Shown here one piece after another: positions 34,021 to 46,639 of a stretch of 64,000 nucleotides of DNA. The position numbers and the translations under genes were made by a program. The DNA is taken from positions 4,444,553 through 4,508,552 of the forward strand of contig OZ020520.1 of the NCBI GenBank assembly GCA_963971425.1, given 5' to 3'. Position 1 is the first letter of the stretch. Each line of letters opens with the position of its first letter. This DNA is from Bryoerythrophyllum caledonicum (Eukaryota > Streptophyta > Bryopsida > Pottiales > Pottiaceae). The notes beneath the pieces are model-generated. The model did no database searches. It was given only the letters and a program-made list of their open reading frames with translations, and was not told where the DNA came from.

Positions 34021-34654
34021 TGTGGTCCATTTTAAGGTCCAAATTTGTAGTCATCTTCCTCCTTTGCATGATTGGCGTCCTCCTTCTCCTTTGCTTGGTT
34101 TGCGTTGTCCCGTGCGGGAATCCGTTCCCACCAGGTTCCGGAAGATAACCTAAAAATCCGGCAAAACAAAAAAAATTAGGATTAGAATGTTAGAAAGATA
34201 GGTTTAAACCATAGAAAAGAGAAATATGAAATTAGGAAAGTAGGGGGTTTCCAAGGTCCTTAAAAACTCTTAGGAATTGCCAGAAACCTAAGAGATCCGG
34301 AACCGGAGGTAACCCTTACCTCCGAAAACTTCCGAAATCATCCGGAGCCGGAAGACAAGCTCCGGATATCTCCGGAACCGGAAGATACCGGAACCGGAAG
34401 GCACCCGGATCCGGAAACCAGTCAGGAGCCGGAACCACCATTATGATCGTAACGGCCATTCGTACACTGCCAAAAGTTTAAGAGCAAGAAGCTAAAATTG
34501 ATTTCCCACACTTCTTGGCTTGTTCCCTTTCCTTCTCCCGTGCTTCTTACTATCTTGACTTCTTTAGAACGGAAGTGTTTCCGAACGAGAGGGTGTGTGG
34601 TAAGGTCAGTGCGTGCAGGTGGTACCGGAGAGTTTGTGAGAAATTTCTGTAGGA

Positions 34655-36641
34655 ATGGTGGAAGTCGAACCTTCCCGGGCTACTCGGGGTACGACGACCC
34701 AGCCGGCGGTTCAACGTGTGGTTCCGATCATACCGACAGACCCGAAGGAGAAGGCCGTCCTCGAGCATTACCTCACCAAGATGGGCTGCCGCGGGCTGCT
34801 CGACGTTGCATGGGGCGCGAAGGATGCGAAGCTAGTGGTGGAGCTACTCGGAGCACCGGACAATCAGTACGACGGCACCATTTGAGCTCACCCCGAAACT
34901 TGGGGTATTCCGGAGTGGCAGCGGACCTACTCCTTCAGTAGTGGAACCGTCAAGACAGTAGAGCGGAACGATGACATCCTTGGGGACGAGTTCACGAAGC
35001 AAGCCGACCCCAAGGAAGGCTACAGCACCGACGACCTCCGGCACCAAGACGCGCAGATTGTCGTAAGGTTCTTAAACCCGATCTTTCACCCGGAAAAACC
35101 TAAGCGGGTGGTGTCTAAATGGGCCACCACCATTCTAGGGTCGATGAGGGAGAAGTTTAGTGTAGGTTGGGCCTCGCTTATGAGCGAGATGATCAACCAG
35201 ATGGTGAGGGACTCCAGAAGTCGAAGAGGACCGGTACCCCACTTCCCTCGTACCTCATCCATCTATATGCACAACACGACGTGCTTACCCCGGAAGAACA
35301 AGATGCGTACGAGCTGCTGCTGGAGATCCAGAACTATGGCGGCTCGGAACCAAGAGACGACAACGAGAATATGGAAGACGCGGAGGCTCCCTTGCCCGAG
35401 ACTGTTCCCCAACCCTGGAAGAGGAGCCGATCCGTACCAAGGGAGTCGACACCGGGACCATCTTCATCGATTCAGCCAACGGGAGGGCAACCTCCGCAAG
35501 ATCCTAGACAAGCTCCACGTGAAGGTCGCATTCCTCCGGCGGAGCCCCCGCACCTCGTTGGACTCGACGGGCCCGACTTACTTGAGCTCATTCAACATGC
35601 GGGTTGGCGTGCGGCGATTGTGTGCCAATCCGAAGCACGATATAGAGATATCCTGGAAGGCATCCGGCGGAAGCTGGATGTGGAGACGGTCGTGGAGATA
35701 CCGACAGCGATCCAAGAACTACAGAAGAACACGCTCCGACTTCGAGTCTTGGAGGTGCAGCAGGCGGCTATCATCCGGTGTCGGGATCAGTTTGCCGCCA
35801 CATGCGACAAAACATTTACGGAGTTGACAGAATCTCCGAAGAAGTTGAAGGAGGCCGAAGATCGAGCAAATGCGTCTGCCCAAGCTTTGATCGAGGTACG
35901 TGCAGCACTGGCATTTCTGGTTGACACTGTCAACCGGAGTCTGCTCTTTACAGGTCAGCTGGAGAAGGAGGGCAAGCTGAACCGGGTGCAGATTATACGC
36001 TTCCTGCACGACCACGGCAAGAAGATGGAGAAGACATGGATCCGCATGTAGGAGTTGGTAGCCAACATCACCACGGAAGGACCGGAGGACCGGAGCACCC
36101 AAGCACCGGAGGACCTAGCAGTTTCGACCGGATCCGGACATCCCCAGACGAAGCCGGACCTTCAAGCGTACACCCGGAGGCTTCCGGGAAGCAGAAGGAG
36201 AACTTAACTCAGCCGGAGCCTACTACACACGTGAGCAGCAATCCTACCGGCAATCCGAACACCGGGACCGGAAAGCACTGGACAGAGTTACTTCCAGAGG
36301 TGAGTCAGCACAAAATCCCTTCTCCACTACGACCGCAACCTACTCCTCCTTCATCAAGCCGCCGGAAGTCAACTCCCCCGCTTACGAGGCGTTTGGCGAC
36401 GGATCCCCCCAGTCCTGGAGCCCAGTTCCAAGGCTTCGCTGAAGCTCCGGAGACCATGGTGGTGGATTCCACCTCCGAGCCGGCTCCACCGGCAGCATCA
36501 CGGGTTCCAACTTCCGGAGCCGCATCACAAGACATTCCGGCAGCTACCACACCACCCCGTAGGAGGGCCGGCAAGTCCAAGGCAGAGACTTCCACGAGGC
36601 GTACCAGTCCTCGATTCAAGAGCGTTGGATCACCCCGTTAG
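34655..36641 (+). pseudogene. Broken gene of unknown function with coiled coil
   Basis: An ATG at 34655 opens a frame interrupted by TGA at 34883-34885, after which the same frame continues (HPETWGIPEWQRTYSF). Near 35205 the likely coding frame shifts to that of 35167-36051 (LPSYLIHLYAQHDVLT, then a helical charged region to residue ~290). Near 36040 it shifts again to the frame ending at 36641, which is proline/serine-rich with a basic RRRAGKSKAET-type tail. At least two indels and one stop make it a pseudogene. I do not recognise the family. The layout (globular N-terminus, coiled coil, basic disordered tail) would suit a mobile-element accessory or gag-like protein, but that is a guess. 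Confidence 0.5.
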
Positions 36642-37690
36642 GTAGGTTAGATTTAGTAGTGTTAGGAGCTTAGTGATAGGAATTAGGTAGCGATTAACGA
36701 TGGGGCCTAGAGTTGCACCCGGCTACTTAATCCGGAAACTAAGACTTCCGGAAACTTGTAACACTTCCGGAATTTTGCGTACTTTTTGGATGTCCGGAAT
36801 CTGGACCCGGGAAAATAGGATCTGAGATTCTCTTTTTTCCGGGTTTTTTGGGATAAGATCCTTAACTTTAGGGATAAGATCCTCCGGATTTCTTGTAGAT
36901 AGGATAAGCCTTAAATTAGGAGGAGTTCTAGTACTTAGTAGATGGGTCTTGGGAAACTCATCACCTTGTTTCTTTTCCTTTACGTTGAATATATTTAAGA
37001 ACTTTCGCTGGATTTGCTACCTAGTACTTGTGAAGAGAGTTATTTTACGTGTGAGGTTCAAGGTCCGTTACTGTAGTACATATTTGTGCAAGTTTCTTCG
37101 AAGAGAGGGATGTTTTGTTGTGCTTAGGAGTGAACCGGCTTGGATCTTCAGTAGGGGAGTGTCCGGAATAACTGGAAGAGGTTGCAGAGGTGTTCCTGGT
37201 CACCTTCAGAGTCCGGAGGAACCAGGAGGGGAAGAGATATATTGCAGAGGTGTTCCTGGTAGTCTCTAGGGCATGGAATAGTCTGTGTGAACCTGGATTC
37301 CGGTCCAAAACCGGAGTTTACCCCCACGATAGGAAAAACCTGCTATGTGAGTCTAAAAGGAGTCCTCCCAAGTAAAACTATATTACTATCTTCGAAGGGC
37401 TACAAAAGTGCTACCGGAACGTCGTTGTAGTCCGGACGTACCTTTGTGTGACCGCATCCGGAAGGCCTTCCGGATGTCGTGAGAGTTACATCTAGGATCA
37501 ACACCATATCGCCGGTTAGTAGATTAGGGGGAGAGTGATTGTCCGGTCACTATAAACTCCGGGGCAGTGGATGTCTAGCCACTTAAAGTCACAAGGCAGT
37601 GGGGAATCCGGCCACTTATACAAAATAGGATCAGTGGCCTTCCGGTCACTCGTTTAAACCTTCCGAAAGCCGCTCTAAGGAGGAACAGAG
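36642..37690. repeat. TCCGGA-rich 3' flank of the element
   Basis: There are about 20 TCCGGA/CCGGAA motifs in 1 kb. A duplicated phrase, TTGCAGAGGTGTTCCTGGT, occurs at ~37182 and ~37242. The 22-bp perfect palindrome is at 37455-37476. No coding content is credible. Confidence 0.6.
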
Positions 37691-38075
37691 GTAAAAACAC
37701 CATATTCATTAAAATGAGACAAATCGTGAGATTTGAGACTAAAAACCTATTACTTCGGACACAAATATCGTGAAAAGTTGTTGCAATCGAAGGCATACAT
37801 CATGCACCATACACGAAACATCCCAAATCCAACAATAAACAACATGATCATTGCGACGCTTCAAAATTGCATTACACGAGACATACTATTAATAGATCGG
37901 CATAGAGAATATAATTCCATCCAGAGTCGAAAATGAGTGAGCACGATGGAAATATTAATACTAAAACTTTATTTTCATGACATCGTTTACCAACATAGGT
38001 AATCAAAAGTTAATTTCTATTTGTAGTAGTCTAGGATCTATACTATCGTGTCTACAACAAAACAAGGAAGGACTC
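37691..38075. other. Spacer, nothing recognised
   Basis: AT-rich sequence between the TCCGGA-rich element and the 3' end of the second ParB/methyltransferase locus. Confidence 0.35.
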
Positions 38076-41000
38076 CTAAAGCATATAAAATTGTTCCAAC
38101 TTAGGAGTTCCCCCCTCACTAGAAGGAATGGTTGAACCACCTCCTCGTGTCTGTAGAAGTAAGGCCTCTTGCGCTTTCACTTTCGCATATCCAATCATAA
38201 TTTCCTTCCTCCGAGAATAGGATTTACAGTAATCATCTACTTCCGAAATAATTCACGGATTTTCGCACACGTGAATGACGTGATTGATGGCACCGACCAC
38301 TACCAGCCCCAGAACCACCACCTCTACTCAAGCATAGTGACTTCCGACGAATCTATGAAGATGCGGATTTCAAAGATCTAGGCTTAACACCGAGAGATTC
38401 GGTATGCAATCCCGTTGAACGGGATGGAGGAATACTAACTCCAACCATATCTTCAGATCTTGAACTAGGAAGCCGCCTCCACTTAGCAAGGGTAGGAGGG
38501 GAAGGCTGGACACGAATAAACGAAGGTGAAATAATCAAGTTGGAAGAGATAGGCTCAGACTCCTTCACCTCGTTTACATCAATTGCACCATTAAGATAGA
38601 GCTGCCGTTTAAGAGTGCAATCGCCAACAGGCTCTATAGATGCACACATTCGCTTGAGTGGCGAAGGAGATGCCACACAAGGAATTCCAACCCTCCGCTC
38701 AGGAGGGCTATCAACAACACCATCATCGACCTTCTGTGTAGAAAAGTCCATGATAGCAGAGGCAACATCGGTTGCAGTGCACATAAGAAATGGCTTTGAA
38801 TAGTGGGATTGGGAAAAACCTCCAGGAAGCGACCTAGAGTACTCAGAAAACGAGCCACAATTGGAGGGCGGTTTACTACGATCACTACTACATGGAGGGA
38901 TGATGGTAGCCTTCACAACCTGCAAAAGACACACGAGACAAAGAAGCAATGAGTCAACATAACAACATTCACAGCAATCCAACGCATGCTCGACCCGAGG
39001 ATAAATATGAAAGCCCAAAGGACTACAGTATACCTTGAATCCATAATAAAAACAATACACTGGACCAGAGGATAAACAATAATACTGAAAACAATGATAA
39101 ATCCTAGAACCAACTGAAAGATGAATAGCAGCACATAGATAAAAAAAAACACCAGACAAAGCCAATAAATTACAATAAAACTTGTTGAAGTTGTAAAATA
39201 TTTATATATTCAAAATGAAACATAGTATTTACAATATCGATACTAAATTCCTACTATATTATTAAAAAGGAGCCGATAAAACTATGAAGCCGACGAAGAA
39301 GAACCATGTGGAATTTCATAGACATAACCAACGTTCTTGTTTGAGAGCACCATCCCATCTACAATGTATATCATGAAAGGACTACTAGGCGCCAACGGCT
39401 CAACCCCTATGCGATTGATATTAACATAATCATCTAACTGCCCAAGAGGGCATTTAGAAACAAGACGTTGCAGCCAAGGTACAAGTTCCTGAGTAAGGAA
39501 CTGGTCGTCACAAGCCGCATGTCTCCACGGACGAAGAAATATGGCATTTCCCATATGGTTACAAACGCTCTTCTCCGGGCTGTCGTCGATGAGAAGGGTG
39601 TTGTCCGAATCTAGGACCATCGACTCAAGTCGTTGCCTAAATAAAGTTGATGACAGAGTTTTCCAAAAGATCATCTTCTTCGAATTATTCTGATCCATCA
39701 AGAACTTATTGGGCGAGGTTTCGATTCTATCACAGCTCTCATGACCAAGAACCAGAGTTGGAGAAGGCATGTCCAAAAAAAGATACTTCGCAATTTCAAC
39801 AACGGTGGACTTCTTCATCGAGCTCCAGACGAGAATAGAGTTCGTTATGTTTCGGATGTCCGCCAGAAACGCACGAACTCTAGGGCGAATATATACAGCT
39901 TTTGGACCTATGTATGCAGGGACGGTGCAAGAATACGCTGCCCGACTCCCTGAGCCTCTAGACAACCCAGGGGCATGCTCTGTCTCGCACAGGATGCCAT
40001 TAATATCCAGAACAATATTAAGCCACTTGTGTGGCCGCCGGTTGGGAACAACGGACAAACTCCTCCGCAAACAGTCTTGGGACAGGACGAACACACACTA
40101 AAGTCAATGGAAATTACCTGATGAAATGCACATTGAGCAATATGCAAAGGAAGCTTCACAGATTGCATCAATTCTCCCCCACATAGCGACTTCTGTAAAT
40201 CATTCCCAATCCGAGGCTTCAATGCAAGAGGTCGATGAACAATATCATCCATTCTCATCTGAGAAAACAATTGAAGAAAACTGAATTGTTAAACAATTCC
40301 ATAAATTTATATACAAATGTTTTTACAAGTATGTACACTCCGCCTAAAGTACATCAAAACTCATATGGATCCGATGCCTGCAGTCCAACAAACCTATATG
40401 AGACCTACTAGAGACTATGAGTAGTCATTCAAAAAATACAGGGCTGCAGCTCGTAAAGTAGCATGAAAAAAATGAAAAAAAAGAGCTAGCCAACCTGGTC
40501 AGAATCAGATGCTCCGTTTTGAGGTCCGTCAGGTGACGGCTTGTAATCCACTCGATCCTCCTCCACCGGACTGACATTCATAGCCACCACAGGAACGTCA
40601 ATTACGCGGGCCTCTACGTCACACTCCACTGATTATTGAAGGGGAGCTGGGAGAGGAAGCGGGTTCTGGTGAAGGAGGGCTTCTTCTTGGAGAGAGCTCC
40701 TCAGAGGGAGCAAACGCAGGTGCTGCTTGAGGAAGAGACTGCTGCTGATCAGGAGAGGCAGCTTCGCGAACAGGAACATAAGGCTCCCTCTGAGATAACC
40801 CAACCGAAGGTTGCAGGGGAGTAGAGAGCCCTGAACCTAAGTTATCTTCGACACGAGGATAACTCGTGCTCACAGGCAACTCAGAGGGAGGAGGACTAGA
40901 TGATGTTGCCCCCGAATTCACAGGGCTCCTCACATACATCAGGACAAGGTCTGATCTCATTTGAAGCTGAAGCTCAGCCTTGATAGTCGCCTCGATCCGC

Positions 41001-44000
41001 GCCTTCTCCAAGGCAAACTCCAACCTCTGCTTCTGAAGAGCTGCCTCCATCTCTGCCTGCCTGCGCTTGGACTCTTCTAAGCGGTCCACCATATCCTGCT
41101 TGTCCTTCATCTCCATAAGGCGTTTGATCGCCAGATGCTGATAAAAATCACCACCAGGTTTGTACTTCACAACCTTTTCAGGGGGGGGGGCTTCTCCAGC
41201 AGCGTTGACAAAGAAGTCGAAAGCCTCAAGCACAGTCGGTTTCAAAGGCCATATAACTTCAGGAGTTTTAACCTTTGATGGCCGGCCATTGAAGGTCTTG
41301 GTCCTTCGTCGTCACTGTCCGAAAGCAGAATGATGGGAATATCCCGCTTCGTGACTACTTCAGCTGGTGGCGCCTCTTCAGATGAAGGTGCTATATCAAC
41401 AAGGGCGTCACCTTGAAGTGTGGGAATAACAGAGGAAGGGACCTCATTTGGGAGCACCGCAACGTTGACTCCAGAGGATGATGGCACCAGTAATTCGCCT
41501 GCGTCATCAGCATGATGAGAAGATGGCCCAGCTGAGTCGGGTCCTAGGGACAAGAGGTTTATACCAATATTACTCCCATACGTATCCAATTCCGGAGTAT
41601 CATTGTCGTTAGCTTCCGGGGGATTCGGTGGAGGAGGAGATCTGCGTGAGAGTGGAGGGTCAGCATCCTCTTCAGGTTCATTGACAATGTGGACTGAATC
41701 CTGTCGGAAACCAGAGGTTGAGGCCGTTGTAGCTGCAGTCTCTGAAGGCCTCTGTGTAGAGCTTGTGCGAGCGGTGGCGGTCCTGGAGGGCCTTCGATCT
41801 TCAGTGTTGAGTGTTGGTGCGGATTCGGGATCATCGGAATCCGGCGGCAGGGGACGACTAACATAAGCACAATCCTTATGAAGGAAGTCGTTTATGTCAT
41901 ACTTTTCAATTTTTTTCGCATTGTGTTTGTACAAATTGCGATAGTCCTTGTCCACCAGTCCGTAAAACGAGGTTCCAAACATCTGATAAAGAGAAGGCAA
42001 AGCCGATGAGTTTAACATGACAACTATAGCAGTCAGGAATCGAAAGGCTAGCATGAGAGTTATCCTCGACACGAAGATAAATAGATACAAAAGGATATAG
42101 GAAGAGGCAAGGTAAAGGACAACCAAATACAAAATATTGTAAATAGGTGATTCACCGGGTTTATCCTCGACCCGAGGATAAACAAGGTAATGAAGTGGAT
42201 AATTATCTTACTCGCCAGCAGGAGTTTGGAGCCACAGAAGACTCCAAAAACTCTGCTCCCCGGCTTGCTGAAGGCTGTTAGGAGCTCAAGGTAGAACTCC
42301 ATCCGCAACTCGTAGCCGTGAACTGCGAAGCATGCCTCCAAGTATTTGTTTCTCTCGGTGTAGTATGGAGTATCCACGGCAGAGTAATTCAGATCAACCT
42401 TCTTCAACAGCGCTGGAAAATCGGGATGGTCATCCCTTATGAGGAATAGCAGGTATACCTCAGTGCATTTTGACCTTGAAGTCCCCAAGTTCAGTCGCTC
42501 GAATGCGGATGGCATGTACCTTGACGAAAGGCACTCATATTTCGACATCCTCCTCTTCGCATACTTCTCCGCTTGCACCGCTCGCTGCTCCGAAGAGGTT
42601 ATCCAGACCAAAACAGTCGGAGAGTTCAGGGTGGGTTTGCTTCTCTGTGTCTTCAATGTCTTCAAAAATTCCGAAAAGTATGGCTCTTTAAATGAGTCCT
42701 CCTTGGAAGACCACCCGGGGACCTGTCGAAGGTCTAGGAGACCAAGGGACCACTCTCTGTCCTCCGCGGGCGGATCAAAATATTTGGAGAACTCCATTTT
42801 CTCCCCATCAAAATTGCGAAGCTTGGCGGGTCCAACAATGGGGTCGATGTGGCTCTTCACGTACAAAAACTTCCGAAAGAATAGAAACACGTTCGGAAAC
42901 TTCTCCAGCAACTGAGATGCTTGCTTGAGCTTTCCAGCATTTGTTAGCCTCATCGAGAACTCCTTGTCGGGCCGGACAAGGAGCATATTGTACGTCGCAG
43001 AAGAAACGCAGTGTTCATGCTTCCACGCCTTCCACACCTCGTCGTTTGTTGACCCGTCTGGCATTTAGAACTTCAAGGAAGGATCAATTGCGATCAATTC
43101 CTGAAGAACAATGCGCTTCCTCTTCCGGCGGTATGCCCACTCCTCGTAGTGATAGCAGGACCCGTGAACCACGCTTGTCCGCCGAAGCGTGACTTTCGGG
43201 TACCCGTTTGGGCCATCACTGTCAACCAGATAGGTGAACAGGTCCCGCAAGTCCTTATCGGAGAAGTGGCCCAACCTCTTGAAAAATTCACGATGGATGG
43301 GAGAGGCTCTGAAATTCTTAGCCTCATTATACATGACCATCGTGTCTGGGTTGATGATCTCGCCTTTCGTGTGTTTTTCAAGAAAATCTTCCCACAGCTT
43401 GAAAATGTCATCAGGCAATGTGATCACCTTGATCTCATTCGTGATATCTGACGACTTGTTCACCTGCTTCCCTTCCTTCGTGGGGTCGATGTTTTGGAAG
43501 CGGTTCACGATAAGTTGGCAGAATAACTGCATATCAGGGAACCCACATATGTCAATTACTAAACATAATCATTAAAAAATAAGACGACATGCAGGAGAAA
43601 GAATATACAAGTTCTTAAGTATCGATAGTTATCCTCGACTCGAGGATACTTTCAGAGACGAAAGCTTACCGAATACTTCTCCTGGTCGAAAATTGTGGCA
43701 TTTCCGCGAGTTGCGCCTTCTCCTTGCTGGTAGCTTGGTCGTCTTGAGTTGAGCCAAATTCTTCTGCAACTCAAGATTTGATTTCCCCATGTCGGCTGAG
43801 CATGGTCCAGGTAGTTCGTGTCGTTGTAGAATTTGGATATCCTCTGCAACTTCAGAGGATCTGTCGACCAAACTACATACGCATCCCATCGCTGCAAAAC
43901 ATTCCTTCGATTTTCACTGCACTTCTCGACGTTTTGCAGACGCCTGGAGGCCTCCACGCTATGTTGTCCATTGATCAGCATGAACTTGCCCTTTTTGATA

Positions 44001-45049
44001 TCATCCCATGACGTAGGCTTCCGCTGAAGAGGCTCACCATCCTCATCGACTGGGCACACACAGATTTTCTGGCGTTGACCTATTTCTCCAAGTTGCACAA
44101 GGAAGTCCATGGTGCTTTACACGATGCCCTCCTCCATTCCCCGAATGACGTACTGGGCTTTTGCAACTACGCACTGCTTGATTCGCACCCCATAAGTAGA
44201 ACTGTCAAATGGGAAGCATCCCTTGCACTCCTCCTAGAACAAACGCTGCGACTCGGTGACCGCCTCAAAATCCACATGCGGATCGTTTCGTGCTTTGTTC
44301 GGAGTCGCAGCCCGCGTAATGGTCGAGGTGGAGCTTCCACCAGCCGTTGACTTCCTTTTCTTTGAGGATGGCTCTCCAACCGTTGCAGCCGTTGTCGACG
44401 GTCTTCTTGGCGGAGCACGGTTGGAAGTTTGAGGTGCAGATGATCCCGATGGATTGGTAGCATCAACACCAAGTGCGCGAGGTCAACGACGTGCAGTGGC
44501 TCCGACAGGAACTGACTGAGTTTCGAATGCCGAAAAGAGTTGATGGATTCGAACTAATCGCCTGTTGACCTTCACAGCATCATCGTTCGTCCAGAGCAAG
44601 TACTATTCGAACGCCTCTTGTAGCGATCCTTGCCCGTTTCGAACAACGCATTCGAGCAACTCCGAGAAGTCGAATTGCCCGTAATCTAAACCCACTTTGA
44701 CGACAATGGAATGGCAGTAGGGAAGATCAGCCCCGGCAGCATCGAATGCCTGAACTCCGAGCACAATATACTCGGTTTGTTGCTGCTCGACAAAGGTCAC
44801 TCTCTCCTTGCGGTTCAGAAGCACATACGGGGTACTGTCATTGACTTTGATCGTAATTTGTACAAACTTCCCGGATTTCGAGAACGACCATGCATGCACT
44901 ACATCCTGAAACGCCCACAGTGTGCCATAGTTTTCCACCACGTCGTCGATGAAGGGGGACGGATTGAAAGGATTTTTGAACCTCTCAATAAAGTACTCCT
45001 CCGCTGAATAATCGTATTCGTCGACAATGTCCATTGGATCACTGGCCAT
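38076..45049 (-). pseudogene. Second ParB/methyltransferase-fold locus with FCP1-like domain
   Basis: Starting at ATG 45049, exons 45049-43670 and 43526-42212 stay in one frame except for stops at 44603, 44483, 44234, 44118 and 43065. ParB-like signature: GKFMLINGQHSVEASRRL. Methyltransferase-like blocks: WSLGLLDLRQVPGW (motif IV position), TVLVWITSSEQR, and RVFGVFCGSKLLLA continuing after an intron as FYGLVDKDYRNL (motif I region). The frame does not pass cleanly across that intron, so an indel or other splice site is present. A disordered and coiled-coil stretch (42000-40500, with frameshifts near 41270 and 40620) leads to exons 40259-40119 and ~40092-39282. These carry an NLI/FCP1-type phosphatase-like domain: LDINGILC (second catalytic Asp replaced by Asn), VYIRPRVRAFL, LLIDDSPEKSVCNHM. 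TAG at 39282 ends it; exons 38917-38353 and ~38345-38076 may be alternative or belong to another gene. Whether this is one gene or two is uncertain. Confidence 0.6.
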
Positions 45050-45092
45050 CTACAGAATGCATGACCACAGGGATATAAGATACCATTTTGGG

Positions 45093-45807
45093 GCTTATCC
45101 TTGTGTCGAGGATAAGTATTCGTCTTTCTGACGATATGAGATTTGGTTCTAAGTCCTTGTTTCCTCGAGTCAAGGAAACCATCAAGTATAGACTTTTGAA
45201 ATTCATGGTTTCTGAATTTTGTTATCCTTGAGTCGATGATACATTATTCGACTCCTGTTGATTGTATTGTGATATAGAGGCTAGTTATCCTCGACTCGAG
45301 GATATATATTAAATCAGAATGGTAGAGTGTGTGTTGCTAGGTATCGACGTTTAACGGGCACAAACATTAATTTCATACAACTTCATTGACTTGTTTCTAT
45401 TGATGTCATGATTTTCTTTACAATTTATCGTTGAATTTCAACCAGTTTATCCTCGGCTCGAGGATACGTTACATCTTGTCTTGGTATTTCCATGTATTTA
45501 TTCTCGGGTCGACGATAAATTGGTTGAAATTCAATCAATTTGTACTGAATCAGACGTCTTTTCCTATCACATACAATTTCCTTGACTGCTTAACATTATG
45601 GATGATTTTGGGTACTATTTATCACTGAATTTCAATCAGTTTATCCTCGGCTCGAGAATACTTTACTCTTGTCGTCTTCTTCTCTTGTATTTATTCTCGG
45701 GTCGATGATAAGGGTATTGCATTCAATGATAAATAGTATTTTTTTAGACGTCTTTTGTTTTACCAGTTAACCATGACAACAAGTTTATCCTCGGATCGAG
45801 GATAAAC
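45093..45807. repeat. Leader cluster of TATCCTCGACTCGAGGATA palindromes
   Basis: Nine copies or relics of a 19-23 bp palindrome lie upstream of the ATG at 45049: 45093, 45159 (degenerate), 45221, 45284, 45445, 45496, 45639, 45689 and 45783. The arms TTTATCCTCG/CGAGGATAAA are well kept while the centre varies (ACT, GCT, GAT, GGT). Further copies sit in introns or exons of the same locus: 43628, 42160, 42059, 40841, and half-sites at 38989 and 39062. Confidence 0.9.
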
Positions 45808-46257
45808 GGTTCCCAATTATGGCTGCGATTTTACCAACTACAGTTCATTGCAATGTTAATGCGGACAAACAAGCAAACAAACATACAAATTAGCAATACA
45901 CTTACAAACGATGGTGTCAGTCAATTCTCTACTCACGCATATATACAATGTTATAAACACAAAATCATATGCAGCTTGAATCGCGGAATGCAAAATTGAG
46001 AAAGATAGCATTTACTTACTTCGACTATCTGTAAATACAACCAAGGTAAGCTCTGAATCTGAATGAAGTTGACGTACACAATCGATGTGTGAAAAAGCTG
46101 AAATAAATTAGGGTTTCTTTCACAACTAAGCCTCAAAAAACCCTCGCACAATGTCAATCGAAACCCTTACTGAGACATAAATCCTAGCTGAGACAGTCTA
46201 AACCTCCAAAACCTTTACAGTTGAAATTCTAAGCGAATCACTACCAATCACAAATCT
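45808..46257. promoter_or_regulatory. Upstream region of the second ParB/methyltransferase locus
   Basis: No protein-coding gene is supported here. It lies upstream of the minus-strand gene and probably includes its promoter. No decisive TATA box was chosen. Confidence 0.3.
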
Positions 46258-46612
46258 TTGCAAATGACTACCAAACCCTCACACACACACTCCTCACGCA
46301 CACATGCGCTCACAAACACACACCTCACCTCACACACAAAGATTCACACTCACACACACCTCTCCTCACCACACGGCCACACACCTTACACCCACAGATG
46401 TCACATAAACTTGCACCCACTCGCAGGCAATCAACACACACTCTAACACAGTGCACAAACAACCTTACACTCACAACTACTGAGCGCTCACACAACTTCA
46501 AAACCTTCATGCGCTCACACAACTATAACACTCTCGCGCTCACACAATAAACTACATAAACACACTCACGCGCTCACACAACCTCATGCACACACGCTGT
46601 CGTGATGCGATA
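46258..46612. repeat. AC-rich low-complexity tract with GCGCTCACAC units
   Basis: Runs of CACACA are interrupted by TCAC and GCGCTCACAC(A)A; the latter recurs about five times. Open frames here are compositional. Confidence 0.85.
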
Positions 46613-46639
46613 CCGTTCATGATACAAAAAATAAGATTG

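Larger units (their letters stand above)
34140..37690. mobile_element. TCCGGA-rich element of unknown class
   Basis: Base composition changes abruptly at ~34130 and ~37690. Between them the hexamer TCCGGA and the related CCGGAA/TTCCGG occur dozens of times, densest in the noncoding flanks 34280-34450 and 36720-37650. A perfect 22-bp palindrome with arms CATCCGGAAGG lies at 37455-37476. It contains one broken plus-strand gene. It abuts the copia remnant. No terminal repeats or duplication were recognised, so the boundaries are compositional. Confidence 0.5.

Noticed and set aside
38076..45049. Alternative genetic code with stops read as Gln or Arg
   Set aside because: All three stop codons appear, and other genes in the window end normally at TAG or TGA and lack internal stops. 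Mutation of methylated cytosines explains the pattern.
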